Assembly (NCBI RefSeq): GCF_030944625.1
Contig: NZ_JAUSXY010000001.1
Location: 3,658,001-3,722,000, forward strand
Reading direction: 5' to 3'
DNA length: 64,000 nucleotides
DNA from: Arthrobacter sp. SLBN-112
GTDB taxonomy: Bacteria; Actinomycetota; Actinomycetes; Actinomycetales; Micrococcaceae
In this document: one piece after another, positions 7,974 through 18,409 of the stretch
How the letters are laid out: each line of letters opens with the position of its first letter
Numbering within the stretch: the first letter of the stretch is position 1
Made by a program: the position numbers and the translations under genes
Notes under the pieces: generated by a model
The model's database searches: none
What the model was told of the DNA's origin: nothing
What the model saw: the letters and a program-made list of their open reading frames with translations, nothing else

Positions 7974-9302
7974 TCAGAAGAGGTTGACGGGTTTCACGAT
8001 GTCCGCGTAGATCAACAGGGCGCTCATGCCCATCAACAAAGCCGCCACCACGTAGGTCACGGGCAGCAGTTTGGCGATGTCGAAGGCTCCCGGGTCCGGC
8101 CGTCCGCGCAGCCTGGCGACGGTGCGGCGTGCGCCTTCGTACAGGGCTCCGGCCACGTGGCCGCCGTCAAGGGGCAGCAGCGGGATGAGGTTGAACACCG
8201 CCAGGGCGAAGTTCAGGCCCGCCAGCAGGCCGACAAGGGTGGCAAGGCGGGACTGCAGCGGAACAGCTTCCATGGCGGCCACCTCGCCGGCCACCCTGCC
8301 CACGCCCACCACGCTGATGGGGCCGTTGGGGTCCCGCGGTTCTTCGCTGAAGGCGGCCTTGGCCACGCCCACCACACGGGCGGGGAGGTTGAACACGACG
8401 CCGGCCACCTGCCGGATGTTCTCTCCGGCCATGGGCAGGACGGACGACGCCGGCTGGGGCACCAGCGCCGTTTGCGCGCCGATGCCAAGGAATCCGACGT
8501 CCTGGTACCGGAGGGTGCCGGCGGCATCGGTGGCCTGGCGTCCGTCGGCGCCGATCACCGGCCGGGATGACAGGACCGGCGTGACTGTGGTGGACACGGC
8601 AGTGCCGTCCCGCTGCACCGTGATGGCCACTTCCTTGCCGGCCGAGGCGCGGATCCACTCCGTCAGCTGGTCCCAGCTGGTGACGGCCTTGCCGTCGAAG
8701 GAGGTGATGGTGTCATTGGGTTTCAGCCCCGCCGCGGCGGCGGGGGTCAGCTGGCAGTCGGCAGAGTCCGGGTCGACGGTTTGCCCCGCGGCCACCTGGC
8801 ATTTGGAGACGTCGGAGATGGTGGTGGTGGCGGTGGCAACACCAAATCCCATCAGCAGAACGGCCGTCAGCAGCACCCCGAGGATCATGTTCATGGCCGG
8901 CCCGCCCAGCATCACGATCACTTTTTTCCAGACCGGCAGCCGGTAGAAGACCCGGTTGTGGTCGGCGGGGCCTACCTCTTCGTGGGCCATGGACCGGGCT
9001 TCCGTAGCCAGCGTCTGGAACATGCCGGTACTGGAGGGCCGGACCGAGCCGTCCTCCTTGTTGGGTGGGTACATGCCGATCATCGAGACGTAGCCGCCCA
9101 GCGGAACGGCCTTCACGCCATATTCGGTTTCACCCTTGCGGCGTGACCAGAGGGTGGGGCCGAAGCCGATCATGTACTTGGTGACACGCACTTTGAAGAG
9201 CTTGGCCGGCACCAGGTGGCCCACCTCGTGGAGGGCAATGGACACGGCGATGCCGACGGCCACGAAGACGACGCCGAGGATGAAAAGTAGGACAGGGGTC
9301 AT
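7974..9302 (-). CDS. rseP: Site-2 protease, M50 family (RseP/Rip1-like)
   Basis: Integral-membrane zinc protease that cuts transmembrane substrates such as anti-sigma factors. The 442-residue protein shows HEVGH at residues 25-29 (zinc ligands H25, H29; catalytic E26) inside the first membrane segment. It also has a PDZ domain around GLKPNDTITSFDGKAV and the second metal motif NLIPLLPLDGGH near the C-terminus. The ATG at 9302 follows dxr by 17 bp on the same strand, an arrangement common in bacteria. Mycobacterial Rip1 is the best-studied actinobacterial relative. Confidence 0.96.
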   Translation of the reverse strand: MTPVLLFILGVVFVAVGIAVSIALHEVGHLVPAKLFKVRVTKYMIGFGPTLWSRRKGETEYGVKAVPLGGYVSMIGMYPPNKEDGSVRPSSTGMFQTLATEARSMAHEEVGPADHNRVFYRLPVWKKVIVMLGGPAMNMILGVLLTAVLLMGFGVATATTTISDVSKCQVAAGQTVDPDSADCQLTPAAAAGLKPNDTITSFDGKAVTSWDQLTEWIRASAGKEVAITVQRDGTAVSTTVTPVLSSRPVIGADGRQATDAAGTLRYQDVGFLGIGAQTALVPQPASSVLPMAGENIRQVAGVVFNLPARVVGVAKAAFSEEPRDPNGPISVVGVGRVAGEVAAMEAVPLQSRLATLVGLLAGLNFALAVFNLIPLLPLDGGHVAGALYEGARRTVARLRGRPDPGAFDIAKLLPVTYVVAALLMGMSALLIYADIVKPVNLF

Positions 9303-9319
9303 GGAGGTGCTGCTGCTTC

Positions 9320-10504
9320 CTAGAGACTGCTGACTGCTAAACGTTCGTGGGCGCGGGCGCGTGCCCAGCTTTCAGCATCCAGCACCGACTCCACCGTCAG
9401 CCCGGAGGAACCTGAATGTTCGCTGAGCACCCTGTCCACGGTATCGACGATGTCGGTGAACCGGATCCGGCCCGCGTGGAACGCCGTGACGGCCTCTTCA
9501 TTGGCCGCGTTGAAGACGGCAGGGAAGGTGCCGCCCTGCTTGGCGGCGTCCTTGGCGAGGGCCACGGCCGGGAAGGCACCCACGTCCAGGGGTTCAAAGG
9601 TCCATGTGGCGGCCTGGGTCCAGTCGCAGGCCGGCGCGGCCTTGGGCACCCGGGCTGGCCAGCCAAGGCCCAGGGCAATGGGAAGCCGCATGTCCGGCGG
9701 GGAGGCTTGGGCGATGGTGGAGCCGTCAACGAACTGGACCATGGAGTGGACGATGGATTGCGGGTGCACTACCACGTCGATCCGGTCCAGCGGAATGTCG
9801 AACAACAGGTGGGCCTCGATGACTTCCAGGCCCTTGTTGACCAGCGTGGCCGAGTTGGTGGTGACCATGACCCCCATGTCCCATGTGGGGTGCGCCAGTG
9901 CCTGCCGGGGCGTGACGGAGTGCAGTTGCTCCCGGCTCTTGCCGCGGAACGGACCCCCGGAGGCGGTCAGGATGAGCCGGTCCACCTCCGCTGCCGTACC
10001 TGAGCGCAGGCACTGGGCAATCGCCGAGTGTTCCGAGTCCACGGGCACAATCTGGCCGTCCCTGGCCGCCGCCTTGACCAGGCTGCCGCCAACGATCAGT
10101 GATTCCTTGTTGGCCAGGGCCAGGGTGGCCCCGGAGCGAAGTGCCGCAAGCGTTGGCGCCAGGCCAATGGAACCGGTGATGCCGTTCAGCACCACGTCCG
10201 CCTCCACGGCGGCGATCCGGGCTGAGGCGTCAGGTCCGGCCACGATCTCCGGACGGTACCCGGGGCGGCCCGCGGCGGCGGCTGCTTCCCGGATCAGCGA
10301 TTCCAGCCGGCCGGGGTCCCCGGTGGCGATGCCCACCGCTGCAGCGCCGGTATGGACCGCCTGGCGGGCCAACAGTTCCAGGTTGCCGCCGCCGGCACTG
10401 AGCGCCACCACTTCGAACAGGTGCGGGGCGCCGTCGACGACGTCGATCGCCTGGGTGCCGATGGAACCGGTGGATCCGAGGAGGACGATTCTGCGTGGCT
10501 GCAT
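9320..10504 (-). CDS. dxr: 1-deoxy-D-xylulose-5-phosphate reductoisomerase
   Basis: Converts DXP to MEP with NADPH in the isoprenoid pathway. The 394-residue protein has the Rossmann motif [14 protein letters not shown] at residues 8-21, the loop [12 protein letters not shown] with the catalytic-site acidic region [13 protein letters not shown], and the flexible-loop neighbourhood TASGGPF. It heads a minus-strand run (dxr, rseP, the SatD-like pair, YciI, ispG), the last of which acts in the same pathway. The divergent LMF-like gene begins about 70 bp away. Confidence 0.98.
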   Translation of the reverse strand: MQPRRIVLLGSTGSIGTQAIDVVDGAPHLFEVVALSAGGGNLELLARQAVHTGAAAVGIATGDPGRLESLIREAAAAAGRPGYRPEIVAGPDASARIAAVEADVVLNGITGSIGLAPTLAALRSGATLALANKESLIVGGSLVKAAARDGQIVPVDSEHSAIAQCLRSGTAAEVDRLILTASGGPFRGKSREQLHSVTPRQALAHPTWDMGVMVTTNSATLVNKGLEVIEAHLLFDIPLDRIDVVVHPQSIVHSMVQFVDGSTIAQASPPDMRLPIALGLGWPARVPKAAPACDWTQAATWTFEPLDVGAFPAVALAKDAAKQGGTFPAVFNAANEEAVTAFHAGRIRFTDIVDTVDRVLSEHSGSSGLTVESVLDAESWARARAHERLAVSSL

Positions 10505-10542
10505 CCGTTAAGTATCCCGCACGCCGCCTGCCCTGCTGCGCC

Positions 10543-10577
10543 TTGACCGCCGGACGGCCGGGCGTAACGTGGAATCC
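10543..10577 (+). promoter_or_regulatory. Candidate promoter for a leaderless LMF-like mRNA
   Basis: TTGACC (10543-10548) and TAACGT (10565-10570) are separated by 16 bp. The -10 box overlaps the first possible GTG (10569) and ends 7 bp before the GTG at 10578. Transcription would therefore start at or next to 10578. Confidence 0.45.
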
Positions 10578-12044
10578 GTGGAGTGGCTCACCTGGTTCGA
10601 CGCGCCGGAGTATGAATTTGCGCGGCAGGTGCTGCAACGGGGCGTCGCAGCACTATATTTCGTTGCGTTCCTGTCCACGCTGAACCAGTTTCCGGCGTTG
10701 CTCGGCGAGCGCGGACTCCTTCCGGTGCCGGATTTCCTGGCCGCGTTTTCCCGGTTGTCCCGGCCCACCCTGTTCCGTTGGCGGTACTCGGACCGGCTGC
10801 TGCGGGGTGTTTGTGCCGTGGGCCTGGCGGTGTCGGCGCTGCTCGCGGCCGGGGTCCCGCAGGCGGGCCCGCCATGGGTTCCGTTGCTGGCGTTCCTTGC
10901 CCTGTGGCTGCTGTACATGTCAATCGTGAACGTGGGGCAGACGTTCTACGGGTTCGGCTGGGAGATGCTGCTGCTGGAAGCCGGTTTCACCGTGGCTTTC
11001 CTGGGGTCGGACCAGACGGAGCCGCCACGCATCATCCTCATCCTGGTGGTGTGGCTGGTGTTCCGGTTGGAATTCGGGGCCGGGATGATCAAGATCCGCG
11101 GCGGCCGCGAGTGGCGGGACCTGACTGCGTTGTACTACCACCACGAGACACAGCCCATGCCCGGGCCGCTCAGCCGGCAGGCACACCTGTTGCCGAAGCC
11201 GCTGCACCGGATCGAGGTGGTGGGTAATCACATCGCCCAGCTGGTGGTGCCGTTCCTGCTGTTCGCGCCGCAGCCGGTGGCTGGGGTGGCGGCGGCCGTC
11301 GTTGTCGCCACCCAGCTGTGGCTGGTGGCGAGCGGCAACTTTGCGTGGCTGAACTGGATGGCGATCGTGCTGGCGTTTGCCGCGGTCAGCGATCCCGTGG
11401 CCCATGCCGTGATACCGGCCGTCCCGGCGGACTGGCACGCGGGTGCCGCACGGGACACTCCCCTGTGGTGGCTGGCCATAACGCTGGCGGCGTCCCTCCT
11501 GCTGCTGGTCCTGAGCTACTGGCCGCTGCGGAATCTCTTCTCCCGCCGGCAGCTGATGAATGCCAGCTTCAACCGGTGGCAGCTGGTCAACGCCTATGGC
11601 GCATTCGGTACGGTCACCAGGCAACGCGTCGAGATCGTGGTGGAAGGCACCCTGGACGGGAACCCCGGTGACGCCTCCGACTGGCGCGAGTACGGCTTTA
11701 AGGGCAAACCCGGGGATATTCGGCGGATTCCACGGCAGTGGGCCCCCTACCATCTGCGGCTGGACTGGCTCATGTGGTTCCTGCCGCTGCGGAGCGTGCA
11801 CGAGGAATGGTTCTACGCCTTCCTGGGCAAGCTGCTCTCGGCGGACCGGCAGGTGCTGAGGCTGCTGCGGCATGACCCGTTCGACGGCGCCGCTCCGCGG
11901 CTGGTGCGCGTGCGCAGTTTCCACTACCGCTTCGCCAGCCGGAAAGAGTTCCGGGAGACCGGGAACCGCTGGGTGCGGACCCTGCTCTACGAGCCCATCC
12001 CGCCCACGTCGCTGCGCCGGCCGTCGGGGCGGAAGGGCAGCTAG
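10578..12044 (+). CDS. Lipase maturation factor-like membrane protein
   Basis: A 488-residue multi-pass protein resembling the lipase maturation factor (LMF1) family, which in animals acts in ER folding of lipases. Recognisable stretches are MEWLTWFDAPEYEFARQVLQ at the start, FYGFGWEMLLLEAGF, FRLEFGAGMIKIRGG and a soluble C-terminal part (RLDWLMWFLPL, HEEWFYAFLGKLL). About ten membrane segments are expected. I chose GTG 10578 because a promoter overlaps the GTG at 10569. Its bacterial role is not established. The 3' end overlaps citE by 4 bases, tail to tail. Confidence 0.85.
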   Translation: MEWLTWFDAPEYEFARQVLQRGVAALYFVAFLSTLNQFPALLGERGLLPVPDFLAAFSRLSRPTLFRWRYSDRLLRGVCAVGLAVSALLAAGVPQAGPPWVPLLAFLALWLLYMSIVNVGQTFYGFGWEMLLLEAGFTVAFLGSDQTEPPRIILILVVWLVFRLEFGAGMIKIRGGREWRDLTALYYHHETQPMPGPLSRQAHLLPKPLHRIEVVGNHIAQLVVPFLLFAPQPVAGVAAAVVVATQLWLVASGNFAWLNWMAIVLAFAAVSDPVAHAVIPAVPADWHAGAARDTPLWWLAITLAASLLLLVLSYWPLRNLFSRRQLMNASFNRWQLVNAYGAFGTVTRQRVEIVVEGTLDGNPGDASDWREYGFKGKPGDIRRIPRQWAPYHLRLDWLMWFLPLRSVHEEWFYAFLGKLLSADRQVLRLLRHDPFDGAAPRLVRVRSFHYRFASRKEFRETGNRWVRTLLYEPIPPTSLRRPSGRKGS

Positions 12045-12880
12045 GCGTCCCTGCCCGCACGGCGCAGGATGCCTTGGGCGTGCTTGAGGATTGGCCCGTC
12101 AATCATCTTTCCGTGGTGCTGGAAAACCCCGCTGCCGGCCGCCGTGGCGGCGTCCAGCAGCTCGTGCGCCGCGGCCACCTCCTCCTCGGAGGGCGCGTAG
12201 GCCTTGCGGACGACGGCGGCCTGGCCGGGATGGATGCACGCCTTGGAGCCGAAACCGGAGGCCACGGCGTCCGCGGTTTCGTCGGCCAGCCCGTCGAGGT
12301 CGGGGATGTTGGTGTAGACGGCGTCGATGGCTTCCTTGCCGAATGCCCTGGCGGCCAGGAGCACCGAGGAGCGGGCGTGCAGCGCCACGGCCCGGTAGCC
12401 GCCGTCGTCCTTCCTGCTGGAGGTGCCGCCCAACGTGGCCAGGAGGTCCTCGGCCCCCCACATCAGGGCTACCACGTTGGGGGCGGCGGCGATGGCGGGG
12501 GCGTTCAGCACGCCCAGGGCTGTTTCGCACAGCGCGATGACCTGGTAGCCCTCCAGCGCCTTGAGCTGTTCAGCCGATTCCGCCTTGGCCAGCATGACGG
12601 TGCGGTATGGCGTGTGCGCCAGGCAGTGCAGGTCCTTTGCGAAGTCCTCCGTGGTGACCGGGTTGACCCTGACGATGGTCCGGCTGGGGTCCAGTTCGGG
12701 GTCGTCGCCGGCTGCGCCCACCTGGGCAAGGATTGCACCGCGCGCCCGTTGCTTGTCCGGCGGCGCCACGGCGTCCTCAAGGTCCAGGATCACGGCATCT
12801 GCCCGCGCTGCTGCTTTCAGGTAACGCTCCGGGCGGTCGGCGGGGCAAAAGAGCAGGGAGGGGCCCATCGAAAATGTCAT
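12041..12880 (-). CDS. citE: CitE-like beta-hydroxyacyl-CoA lyase
   Basis: Member of the HpcH/HpaI aldolase / CitE family, 279 residues, starting [20 protein letters not shown]. Visible are AVILDLEDAVAPPDK (metal-binding acidic residues), the VRVNPVTTEDF strand with its substrate Arg, and ALMWGAEDLLATLGG. The neighbouring gene set matches that around M. tuberculosis Rv2498c, a CitE-like lyase reported to act on HMG-CoA-type substrates in leucine catabolism; the same role is inferred here. Its start overlaps the maoC stop (ATGA). The frame opens upstream, but ATG 12880 has the GGGGAG site and the family N-terminus. Confidence 0.88.
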   Translation of the reverse strand: MTFSMGPSLLFCPADRPERYLKAAARADAVILDLEDAVAPPDKQRARGAILAQVGAAGDDPELDPSRTIVRVNPVTTEDFAKDLHCLAHTPYRTVMLAKAESAEQLKALEGYQVIALCETALGVLNAPAIAAAPNVVALMWGAEDLLATLGGTSSRKDDGGYRAVALHARSSVLLAARAFGKEAIDAVYTNIPDLDGLADETADAVASGFGSKACIHPGQAAVVRKAYAPSEEEVAAAHELLDAATAAGSGVFQHHGKMIDGPILKHAQGILRRAGRDA

Positions 12881-13449
12881 ACGGGCATTCTCCCCTGTGC
12901 GCCGGGCTGGTCCTGGTGTGCGTCCCGGGTCCACATCAGGCAGCTCCTCGTGGCTCGTGCCACTACGTCTCCGTCCTGGTTGCGTCCGGTGTGCTCCATG
13001 GTAACGATGCCCTGCCCCGGCCGTGAGGCCGAAAGCCGCTTGCCGGTGATCACCGTCTCGGTGTAGAGCGTGTCCCCGTGGTAGAGCGGGTGCGGGAAGG
13101 TGACGTCGGTCAGGCCGAGCTGGGCGATGATGGTCCCTTGGGTCAACTGGGTGACGGACTGGCCCACCATGGTGGCGAGGGTGAACATGGAGTTCATCAG
13201 CCGCTGGCCAAAGGGCTGCCCCGCGCTCCAGGCCGCATCCAGGTGCAGCGCCTGCGTGTTCATGGTGAGGGTGGTGAAGAGGACGTTGTCGGTTTCCGTC
13301 ACGGTGCGTCCGGGCCGGTGGGCATACAGCACGCCTTCCTCCAGTTCGTCGAAGTAGAGCCCGCGCTGCTCGATGACTCGCCGGCCGCCGTCGCCACCTC
13401 CTGCCGTTGAGCCTGCCGGGACCGTGTCCGTGGGGTTGTTGCCGGTCAT
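12877..13449 (-). CDS. MaoC-like hot-dog dehydratase
   Basis: A 190-residue MaoC-family protein, a hot-dog fold often acting as an enoyl-CoA hydratase. Visible are [34 protein letters not shown] and [10 protein letters not shown] containing the family's catalytic-type His/Asp region, followed by [15 protein letters not shown]. The equivalent M. tuberculosis gene is Rv2499c, beside citE. The island has no crotonase, so this protein may hydrate 3-methylglutaconyl-CoA (inference). ATG 13449 overlaps the scoB stop as ATGA, which decides the start. Confidence 0.87.
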   Translation of the reverse strand: MTGNNPTDTVPAGSTAGGGDGGRRVIEQRGLYFDELEEGVLYAHRPGRTVTETDNVLFTTLTMNTQALHLDAAWSAGQPFGQRLMNSMFTLATMVGQSVTQLTQGTIIAQLGLTDVTFPHPLYHGDTLYTETVITGKRLSASRPGQGIVTMEHTGRNQDGDVVARATRSCLMWTRDAHQDQPGAQGRMPV

Positions 13450-14225
13450 ACGGTGAGTTCCTGGTCTTCCTCGTACAGCTCCGCGCCAGTGGCGGCCACC
13501 ACGTCCTCTACGGAGACGTTGGGGGCCAGTTCGCGCAGGACCAGCCGGGACGGGCCGCCGTCCCGGACGACGTCGATCACGGCGAGGTCGGTGATGATCC
13601 GGTCCACGCATCCCTTGCCGGTCAACGGGAGCGAGCACTCCCGGACGATCTTGGGATTGCCGTTGCGGTCCACGTGCTCCATCATCACAATCACCCGTTT
13701 GGCGCCAAACACCAGGTCCATGGCGCCGCCCATTCCCTTGACCATCTTTCCCGGGACCATCCAGTTGGCGAGGTCTCCGTTGGCGGCGACCTCCATCGCG
13801 CCCAGGACGGCGAGGTCCACGTGGCCGCCGCGGATCATGCCGAAGGATGTTGCCGAGTCGAAGAACGCCGCTCCCCTGTTGACTGTCACGGTCTCCTTGC
13901 CCGCGTTGATCAGGTCCGGATCCACCGCGTCCTCTGCCGGGTAGGGGCCAACACCCAATATCCCGTTTTCAGAGTGCAGCACCACTTCCACCCCGGCCGG
14001 GATGTAGTTGGGAATCAGGGTGGGCATCCCGATACCCAGGTTGACGTACTGGCCGTTGCGGAGCTCCCGGGCCACCCGGGCGGCCAGTTCGTTCCGCGTC
14101 CAGCCTTTGCTTCCTGCAGCGGCGGCCAAATCGCCGCGACCGGGCTGGTGCTCCCCGGCACGCCGGTATTCCGGCCGGACGGCTTCCGGGCGGGGCGCCT
14201 CAGGGCTGTTGGGATCCATGGTCAT
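13446..14225 (-). CDS. scoB: Succinyl-CoA:3-oxoacid CoA-transferase subunit B
   Basis: Beta subunit of the transferase that moves CoA from succinyl-CoA to acetoacetate. The 259-residue product has [19 protein letters not shown] and the family's glutamate motif in [14 protein letters not shown], the active-site Glu that forms the thioester. An N-terminal extension of about 35 residues precedes the conserved domain. The start at 14225 overlaps the scoA stop (ATGA). In the island it would activate acetoacetate released by the lyase step. Confidence 0.94.
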   Translation of the reverse strand: MTMDPNSPEAPRPEAVRPEYRRAGEHQPGRGDLAAAAGSKGWTRNELAARVARELRNGQYVNLGIGMPTLIPNYIPAGVEVVLHSENGILGVGPYPAEDAVDPDLINAGKETVTVNRGAAFFDSATSFGMIRGGHVDLAVLGAMEVAANGDLANWMVPGKMVKGMGGAMDLVFGAKRVIVMMEHVDRNGNPKIVRECSLPLTGKGCVDRIITDLAVIDVVRDGGPSRLVLRELAPNVSVEDVVAATGAELYEEDQELTV

Positions 14226-15025
14226 GCTCCTGCCTGCTGGTCGCTGCCAAGTGTTCTTCCGCCCGCCGGCGGCGCCGCCAGGGCCACCGTCCGCTTTTCG
14301 ATGCGCTTTTCCCCGCCGGCCGCCAGGACCACCCGCTGGACGAAAATCCCGGGGGTGTGGATGTGTTCGGGGTCCAGTTCGCCAGGTTCGACGAGTTCCT
14401 CCACCTCGGCGATGGTGATGCGTCCGGCCATGGCGCACAGCGGGTTGAAGTTCATGGCCGTGGCATGGAAGACCAGGTTGCCATGCCGGTCGCCCTTCCA
14501 GGCGTGCACCAGCCCGAAGTCAGGAGTGAGGGACTCTTCCAGGACATAGTCCACTCCCCCAAAGGAGCGCACTTCCTTGGCCGCGGACGCGATAGCGATG
14601 CCGCCGTTGGCGTCGTACTTCTGCGGCAGGCCGCCGTCGGACACCTGCGTCCCCACCCCCGCCTTGGTATAGAAGGCCGGGATGCCGGCGCCCCCGGCCC
14701 GCAGCTTCTCGGCCAGGGTGCCCTGCGGGGTCAGCACCACCTCCAGCTCACCAGCAAGGTACTGGCGGGCGAACTCCTTGTTTTCCCCCACGTAGGAGCT
14801 GATGGTGCGGCGGATGCGGCCGTCGCGGAGCAGGATGCCCAGGCCCCAATCATCCACGCCGCAGTTATTGCTGACCGTTTCCAGGCCGGAGGTGCCGGCG
14901 CGGTGCAGGGCGTCGATCAGGGCCACCGGGATCCCGCAGAGCCCGAACCCGCCCACCGCCAGGGACGCCCCGTCCGGGATGTCGGCCACGGCGGCGTCGG
15001 CGCTGGCTACAACCTTGTCAATCAT
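14222..15025 (-). CDS. scoA: Succinyl-CoA:3-oxoacid CoA-transferase subunit A
   Basis: Alpha subunit of the same transferase, 267 residues. It opens [20 protein letters not shown] and shows the subunit A signature GGFGLCGIP followed by [18 protein letters not shown]. It continues [19 protein letters not shown]. It is coupled to scoB by a 4-base overlap and follows the acyl-CoA dehydrogenase gene after 48 bp. The order scoA-scoB next to an acyl-CoA dehydrogenase and an acyl-CoA carboxylase is that of mycobacterial leucine clusters. Confidence 0.95.
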   Translation of the reverse strand: MIDKVVASADAAVADIPDGASLAVGGFGLCGIPVALIDALHRAGTSGLETVSNNCGVDDWGLGILLRDGRIRRTISSYVGENKEFARQYLAGELEVVLTPQGTLAEKLRAGGAGIPAFYTKAGVGTQVSDGGLPQKYDANGGIAIASAAKEVRSFGGVDYVLEESLTPDFGLVHAWKGDRHGNLVFHATAMNFNPLCAMAGRITIAEVEELVEPGELDPEHIHTPGIFVQRVVLAAGGEKRIEKRTVALAAPPAGGRTLGSDQQAGA

Positions 15026-15073
15026 CAGTGATCCTCTCAGGCCGGCTGCGTTCGGTGCTGCTGGCGCAGGCGC

Positions 15074-16237
15074 TTACAGTCCCAGTTCGCGGGCGATCAG
15101 CATCAGCTGGACTTCCGTGGTGCCCTCCCCCACTTCAAGGATCTTGGAGTCGCGGTAGTGGCGCGCCACGGTGAACTCGTTGATGAAGCCATAGCCGCCG
15201 AATACCTGGGTGGCATCCCGCGCGTTGTCCATGGCCGCCTCGCCTGCGACCATCTTAGCGATGGCCGCCTGGGTCTTGAACGGCTTGCCGGCAAGCATCC
15301 TGGCGGCCGCATCGTAGTAGGCCAGGCGGGCAGTATGGGCCCGGGCTTCCATCCGTGCGATCTTGAAGGAGATGGCCTGGTACTTGCCGATTTCGCTCCC
15401 GAACGCCCTGCGTTCTTGGGCATACTTGACCGACAGGTCCACGCAGCCCTGGGCGGCACCGGTAGCCAGCGCGGCGATGGCGATCCGGCCTTCGTCCAGG
15501 ATGGACAGGAAATTCGCGTACCCGCGCCCCTCCGCGCCGAGGAGGTTTTCCTCCGGGACGCGGACGTCCTTGAGGGTCAGCGGGTGGGTGTCCGAGGCGT
15601 TCCAGCCCACCTTGTTGTACGGCTTTTCGGCCTTGAAGCCCGGCGTGTCGGTGGGCACCAGGATGGTGGAGATCTCCTTCCGGACGCTGCCGTCCGCGGC
15701 TTCCTTCCGGCCGGTGACGGCGGTGACGGTGACCAGCCGGGTGATGTCGGTTCCGGAGTTGGTGATGAACTCTTTATTGCCGTTGATCACCCAGTGGCCA
15801 TCCTCGCGCCGGGCGGAGGTCTTGGTGCCGCCGGCATCGGAGCCGGCTTCGGGTTCGGTGAGTCCAAAGCCCGCGAGCGCCTGGCCGGACGCCAGCATGG
15901 GCAGCCACTCCTGCTTCTGGGCATCGGTTCCGAAGCGGTACACCGGCATGGCGCCCAGGGAAACGCCGGCCTCCAGCGTGATGGCCACCGACTGGTCCAC
16001 CCGGCCGAGCTGTTCCAGGGCCAGGGCGAGCGCGAAGTAGTCCCCGCCCATGCCGCCGAATTCCTCCGGGAACGGCAGGCCGAACAGGCCCATTTCGGCC
16101 ATCTGCTTCACCACTTCATACGGGAAGCTGTGTTCTTCATCGTGTTTGGCGGAGACCGGGGCCACCACGTTGTCCGCGAAGTCGCGGACGGTGTCGCTGA
16201 GGTCCTGGTATTCGTCGCTGAGTTCGAATCCGGTCAT
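15074..16237 (-). CDS. Acyl-CoA dehydrogenase (isovaleryl-CoA dehydrogenase candidate)
   Basis: FAD enzyme of 387 residues, predicted to oxidise isovaleryl-CoA to 3-methylcrotonyl-CoA. The family signatures are GFGLTEPEAGSDAGGTKT (flavin site) and QVFGGYGFINEFTVARHYRD near the C-terminus, ending in EVGEGTTEVQLMLIARELGL; the Glu of EGTTE sits where short-chain acyl-CoA dehydrogenases carry their base. Its start is 2 bp after the biotin carboxylase stop, so the two are coupled. The substrate is inferred from the carboxylase and 2-oxoacid dehydrogenase neighbours. Confidence 0.9.
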   Translation of the reverse strand: MTGFELSDEYQDLSDTVRDFADNVVAPVSAKHDEEHSFPYEVVKQMAEMGLFGLPFPEEFGGMGGDYFALALALEQLGRVDQSVAITLEAGVSLGAMPVYRFGTDAQKQEWLPMLASGQALAGFGLTEPEAGSDAGGTKTSARREDGHWVINGNKEFITNSGTDITRLVTVTAVTGRKEAADGSVRKEISTILVPTDTPGFKAEKPYNKVGWNASDTHPLTLKDVRVPEENLLGAEGRGYANFLSILDEGRIAIAALATGAAQGCVDLSVKYAQERRAFGSEIGKYQAISFKIARMEARAHTARLAYYDAAARMLAGKPFKTQAAIAKMVAGEAAMDNARDATQVFGGYGFINEFTVARHYRDSKILEVGEGTTEVQLMLIARELGL

Positions 16238-16239
16238 GG

Positions 16240-18402
16240 TCAGGCTCCTTCGCCTTGGATGGTGGCTGTGTCTGATTCTGCGGACGCTGGTTCTGCGTCC
16301 GCAGGGTGGGGGTGGATGGTGGCCAGGACCTGGTCTGCCTTCACCAGGTCACCGGTGCGGGCACCGAGGTGCACGGTCCCGGCCAGCGGGGCAACGAGGT
16401 GGTGTTCCATCTTCATGGCTTCCACGGACACCAGGACCTCCCCGGCCTTTACGGTGTCCCCGTCAGAGACCGGGACGGCAACCACGGTTCCGGGCATCGG
16501 TGAGCGCACCTCGGGGTCGGCTGAGCCTTCCTCGCGCTCCATGGCGGCCAGCACCCGGTCCAGCCTTGCCTCGCGGGTGAGGACCTCAAACCGGCAGGAC
16601 CAGCCATCACTGCCCAGGAAGATCCGGGTGCGCTGGCCGGGGGCCACGCCCACGGCGTAGCTGCGGGTTTCGTCGCCGAGCCTGATGACGGCGCGCCGCG
16701 AGTTCTGGAGGGACAGGCCGGCACTGCGCTGCGGGCCCCCGTCAACGGCTGCCGTGACGGCGGCGCCCCCTGCGGGCCTGCCGGTTACCGCCACGGATGC
16801 CACGCCGTCGTCGGCCGTTCCGAGGCTGATCCGACGCGGCGCCGGGGTTCCAAGCCGCCAGCCGCTCCTGCTGTTCCACGGGCCGCCCACCGGTCCGGGG
16901 CTGTCCCGGTCCTCGACGGTGGCGGCGTACAGCGCAGCGGCCACCAGGTCCGCGTCCCCGACCTTCCGGAATTCCATGCCCGGCAGCTTGCGTTCGATCA
17001 GGCCGGTATCGAGGTGCCCCGCCCGGACGTCGGGGTCGTTCAGGAGGAGCCGGAGGTACTCCACGTTCGTGTCGATTCCCAATGCGGTGTAGCCGGCCAG
17101 GGCACCGTCCAGGGTTTCCAGCGCGGCCGCACGGTCCGCGCCCCAGGCAATCACCTTGGAAATCATGGGGTCGTAGTGGGCCGGGAGCTCCAGCCCCTCC
17201 AGCAGGGAGGAATCCACCCGGACCCGGCCTTCGGTTGGTGACGGCAGTTCATCCAGCACCAGCACGGTTCCGGTGGACGGGAGGAAGTTCTTCTCCGGCA
17301 CCTCGGCGTAGACGCGTGCCTCCACGGCGTGGCCGGAGAGTTCGACGTCGGCCTGCCGGAGCGTCAGTTCGGCACCGGCGGCGATCCGTACCTGCCATTC
17401 CACCAGGTCTGTGCCGGTGACCATCTCCGTCACCGGGTGCTCCACCTGCAGCCGAGTGTTCATCTCCATGAAGAAGAACTCGTCAGGCGCGTCGTCGGAC
17501 ACCAGGAATTCCACCGTTCCTGCACCCTGGTAGTTAACGCTGCGGGCGGCGTTGCAGGCGGCTTCCCCGATCCGTGCGCGGATGGCCGCCCCGTCCGGAA
17601 GGCCTTCCAGCAGGGGCGACGGTGCTTCCTCGATGACTTTCTGGTGCCGCCGCTGCAGCGAGCATTCGCGCTCGCCGAGGTGGATGACGTTGCCGTGGCC
17701 GTCGGCCAGCACCTGCACTTCGATGTGCCGCGGCGTGGTCACCAGGCGTTCCAGGAACAGGGTGTCGTCACCGAACGCTGCCGCGGCTACGCGCCGCGCC
17801 GTTGCCAGGGCAGCGGGAAGGTCCTCCGGCCTTTCCACGGCCTGCATCCCCTTGCCGCCACCGCCGGCGGAGGGCTTGATCAGGAGCGGAAAGCCGACCC
17901 CGCCGGCGGCCTCCACCAGTTCACTGTCCGTCATGCCGGGCCTGGCAATGCCGGGCACCACGGGCACGCCGTAGCCGGCCACATGGTTCTTGGCCCGGAT
18001 CTTGTCCCCCATGACGTTCAGCGCCTCCACGCCGGGGCCGATGAAGGTGATGCCGGCTTTTTCCAGGGCCCTGGCGAAGTCCACGTTCTCGCTCAGGAAA
18101 CCGTAGCCGGGGTGGACCGCTTCGGCCCCGGACTGCCGGCACGCATCGATGATCGCGTCCGCGCTCAGGTAGCTTTCGACGGCGGGTGCCGGGCCGATGC
18201 GCACGGCCGCGTCAGCTTCGCGCACGTGGCGGGCACCGGCGTCGGCATCGCTGTAGACGGCCACCGACCGGATTCCCAGGTGGCGCAGGCTGCGGATGAT
18301 GCGGCAGGCGATTTCACCGCGGTTGGCCACCAGGACCGTGCCGAACAGGCGCGGAGTGGAGGTGCCGCCGGGGGCTGGTTCTGTTCGGGTTTGCATACTC
18401 AT
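16240..18402 (-). CDS. accA: Acyl-CoA carboxylase alpha subunit (biotin carboxylase + BCCP)
   Basis: A 720-residue biotin-dependent carboxylase subunit. The biotin carboxylase domain occupies roughly residues 17-470: [18 protein letters not shown], the ATP-grasp loop [12 protein letters not shown] and the site region [16 protein letters not shown] linker follows, then a C-terminal biotinyl domain with VEAMKMEHH, in which K664 is the biotin attachment site. With the next gene it should form 3-methylcrotonyl-CoA carboxylase; the neighbours match M. tuberculosis accA1/accD1. It lies 7 bp after the accD stop. Confidence 0.95.
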   Translation of the reverse strand: MSMQTRTEPAPGGTSTPRLFGTVLVANRGEIACRIIRSLRHLGIRSVAVYSDADAGARHVREADAAVRIGPAPAVESYLSADAIIDACRQSGAEAVHPGYGFLSENVDFARALEKAGITFIGPGVEALNVMGDKIRAKNHVAGYGVPVVPGIARPGMTDSELVEAAGGVGFPLLIKPSAGGGGKGMQAVERPEDLPAALATARRVAAAAFGDDTLFLERLVTTPRHIEVQVLADGHGNVIHLGERECSLQRRHQKVIEEAPSPLLEGLPDGAAIRARIGEAACNAARSVNYQGAGTVEFLVSDDAPDEFFFMEMNTRLQVEHPVTEMVTGTDLVEWQVRIAAGAELTLRQADVELSGHAVEARVYAEVPEKNFLPSTGTVLVLDELPSPTEGRVRVDSSLLEGLELPAHYDPMISKVIAWGADRAAALETLDGALAGYTALGIDTNVEYLRLLLNDPDVRAGHLDTGLIERKLPGMEFRKVGDADLVAAALYAATVEDRDSPGPVGGPWNSRSGWRLGTPAPRRISLGTADDGVASVAVTGRPAGGAAVTAAVDGGPQRSAGLSLQNSRRAVIRLGDETRSYAVGVAPGQRTRIFLGSDGWSCRFEVLTREARLDRVLAAMEREEGSADPEVRSPMPGTVVAVPVSDGDTVKAGEVLVSVEAMKMEHHLVAPLAGTVHLGARTGDLVKADQVLATIHPHPADAEPASAESDTATIQGEGA

Positions 18403-18409
18403 TGCTGGC

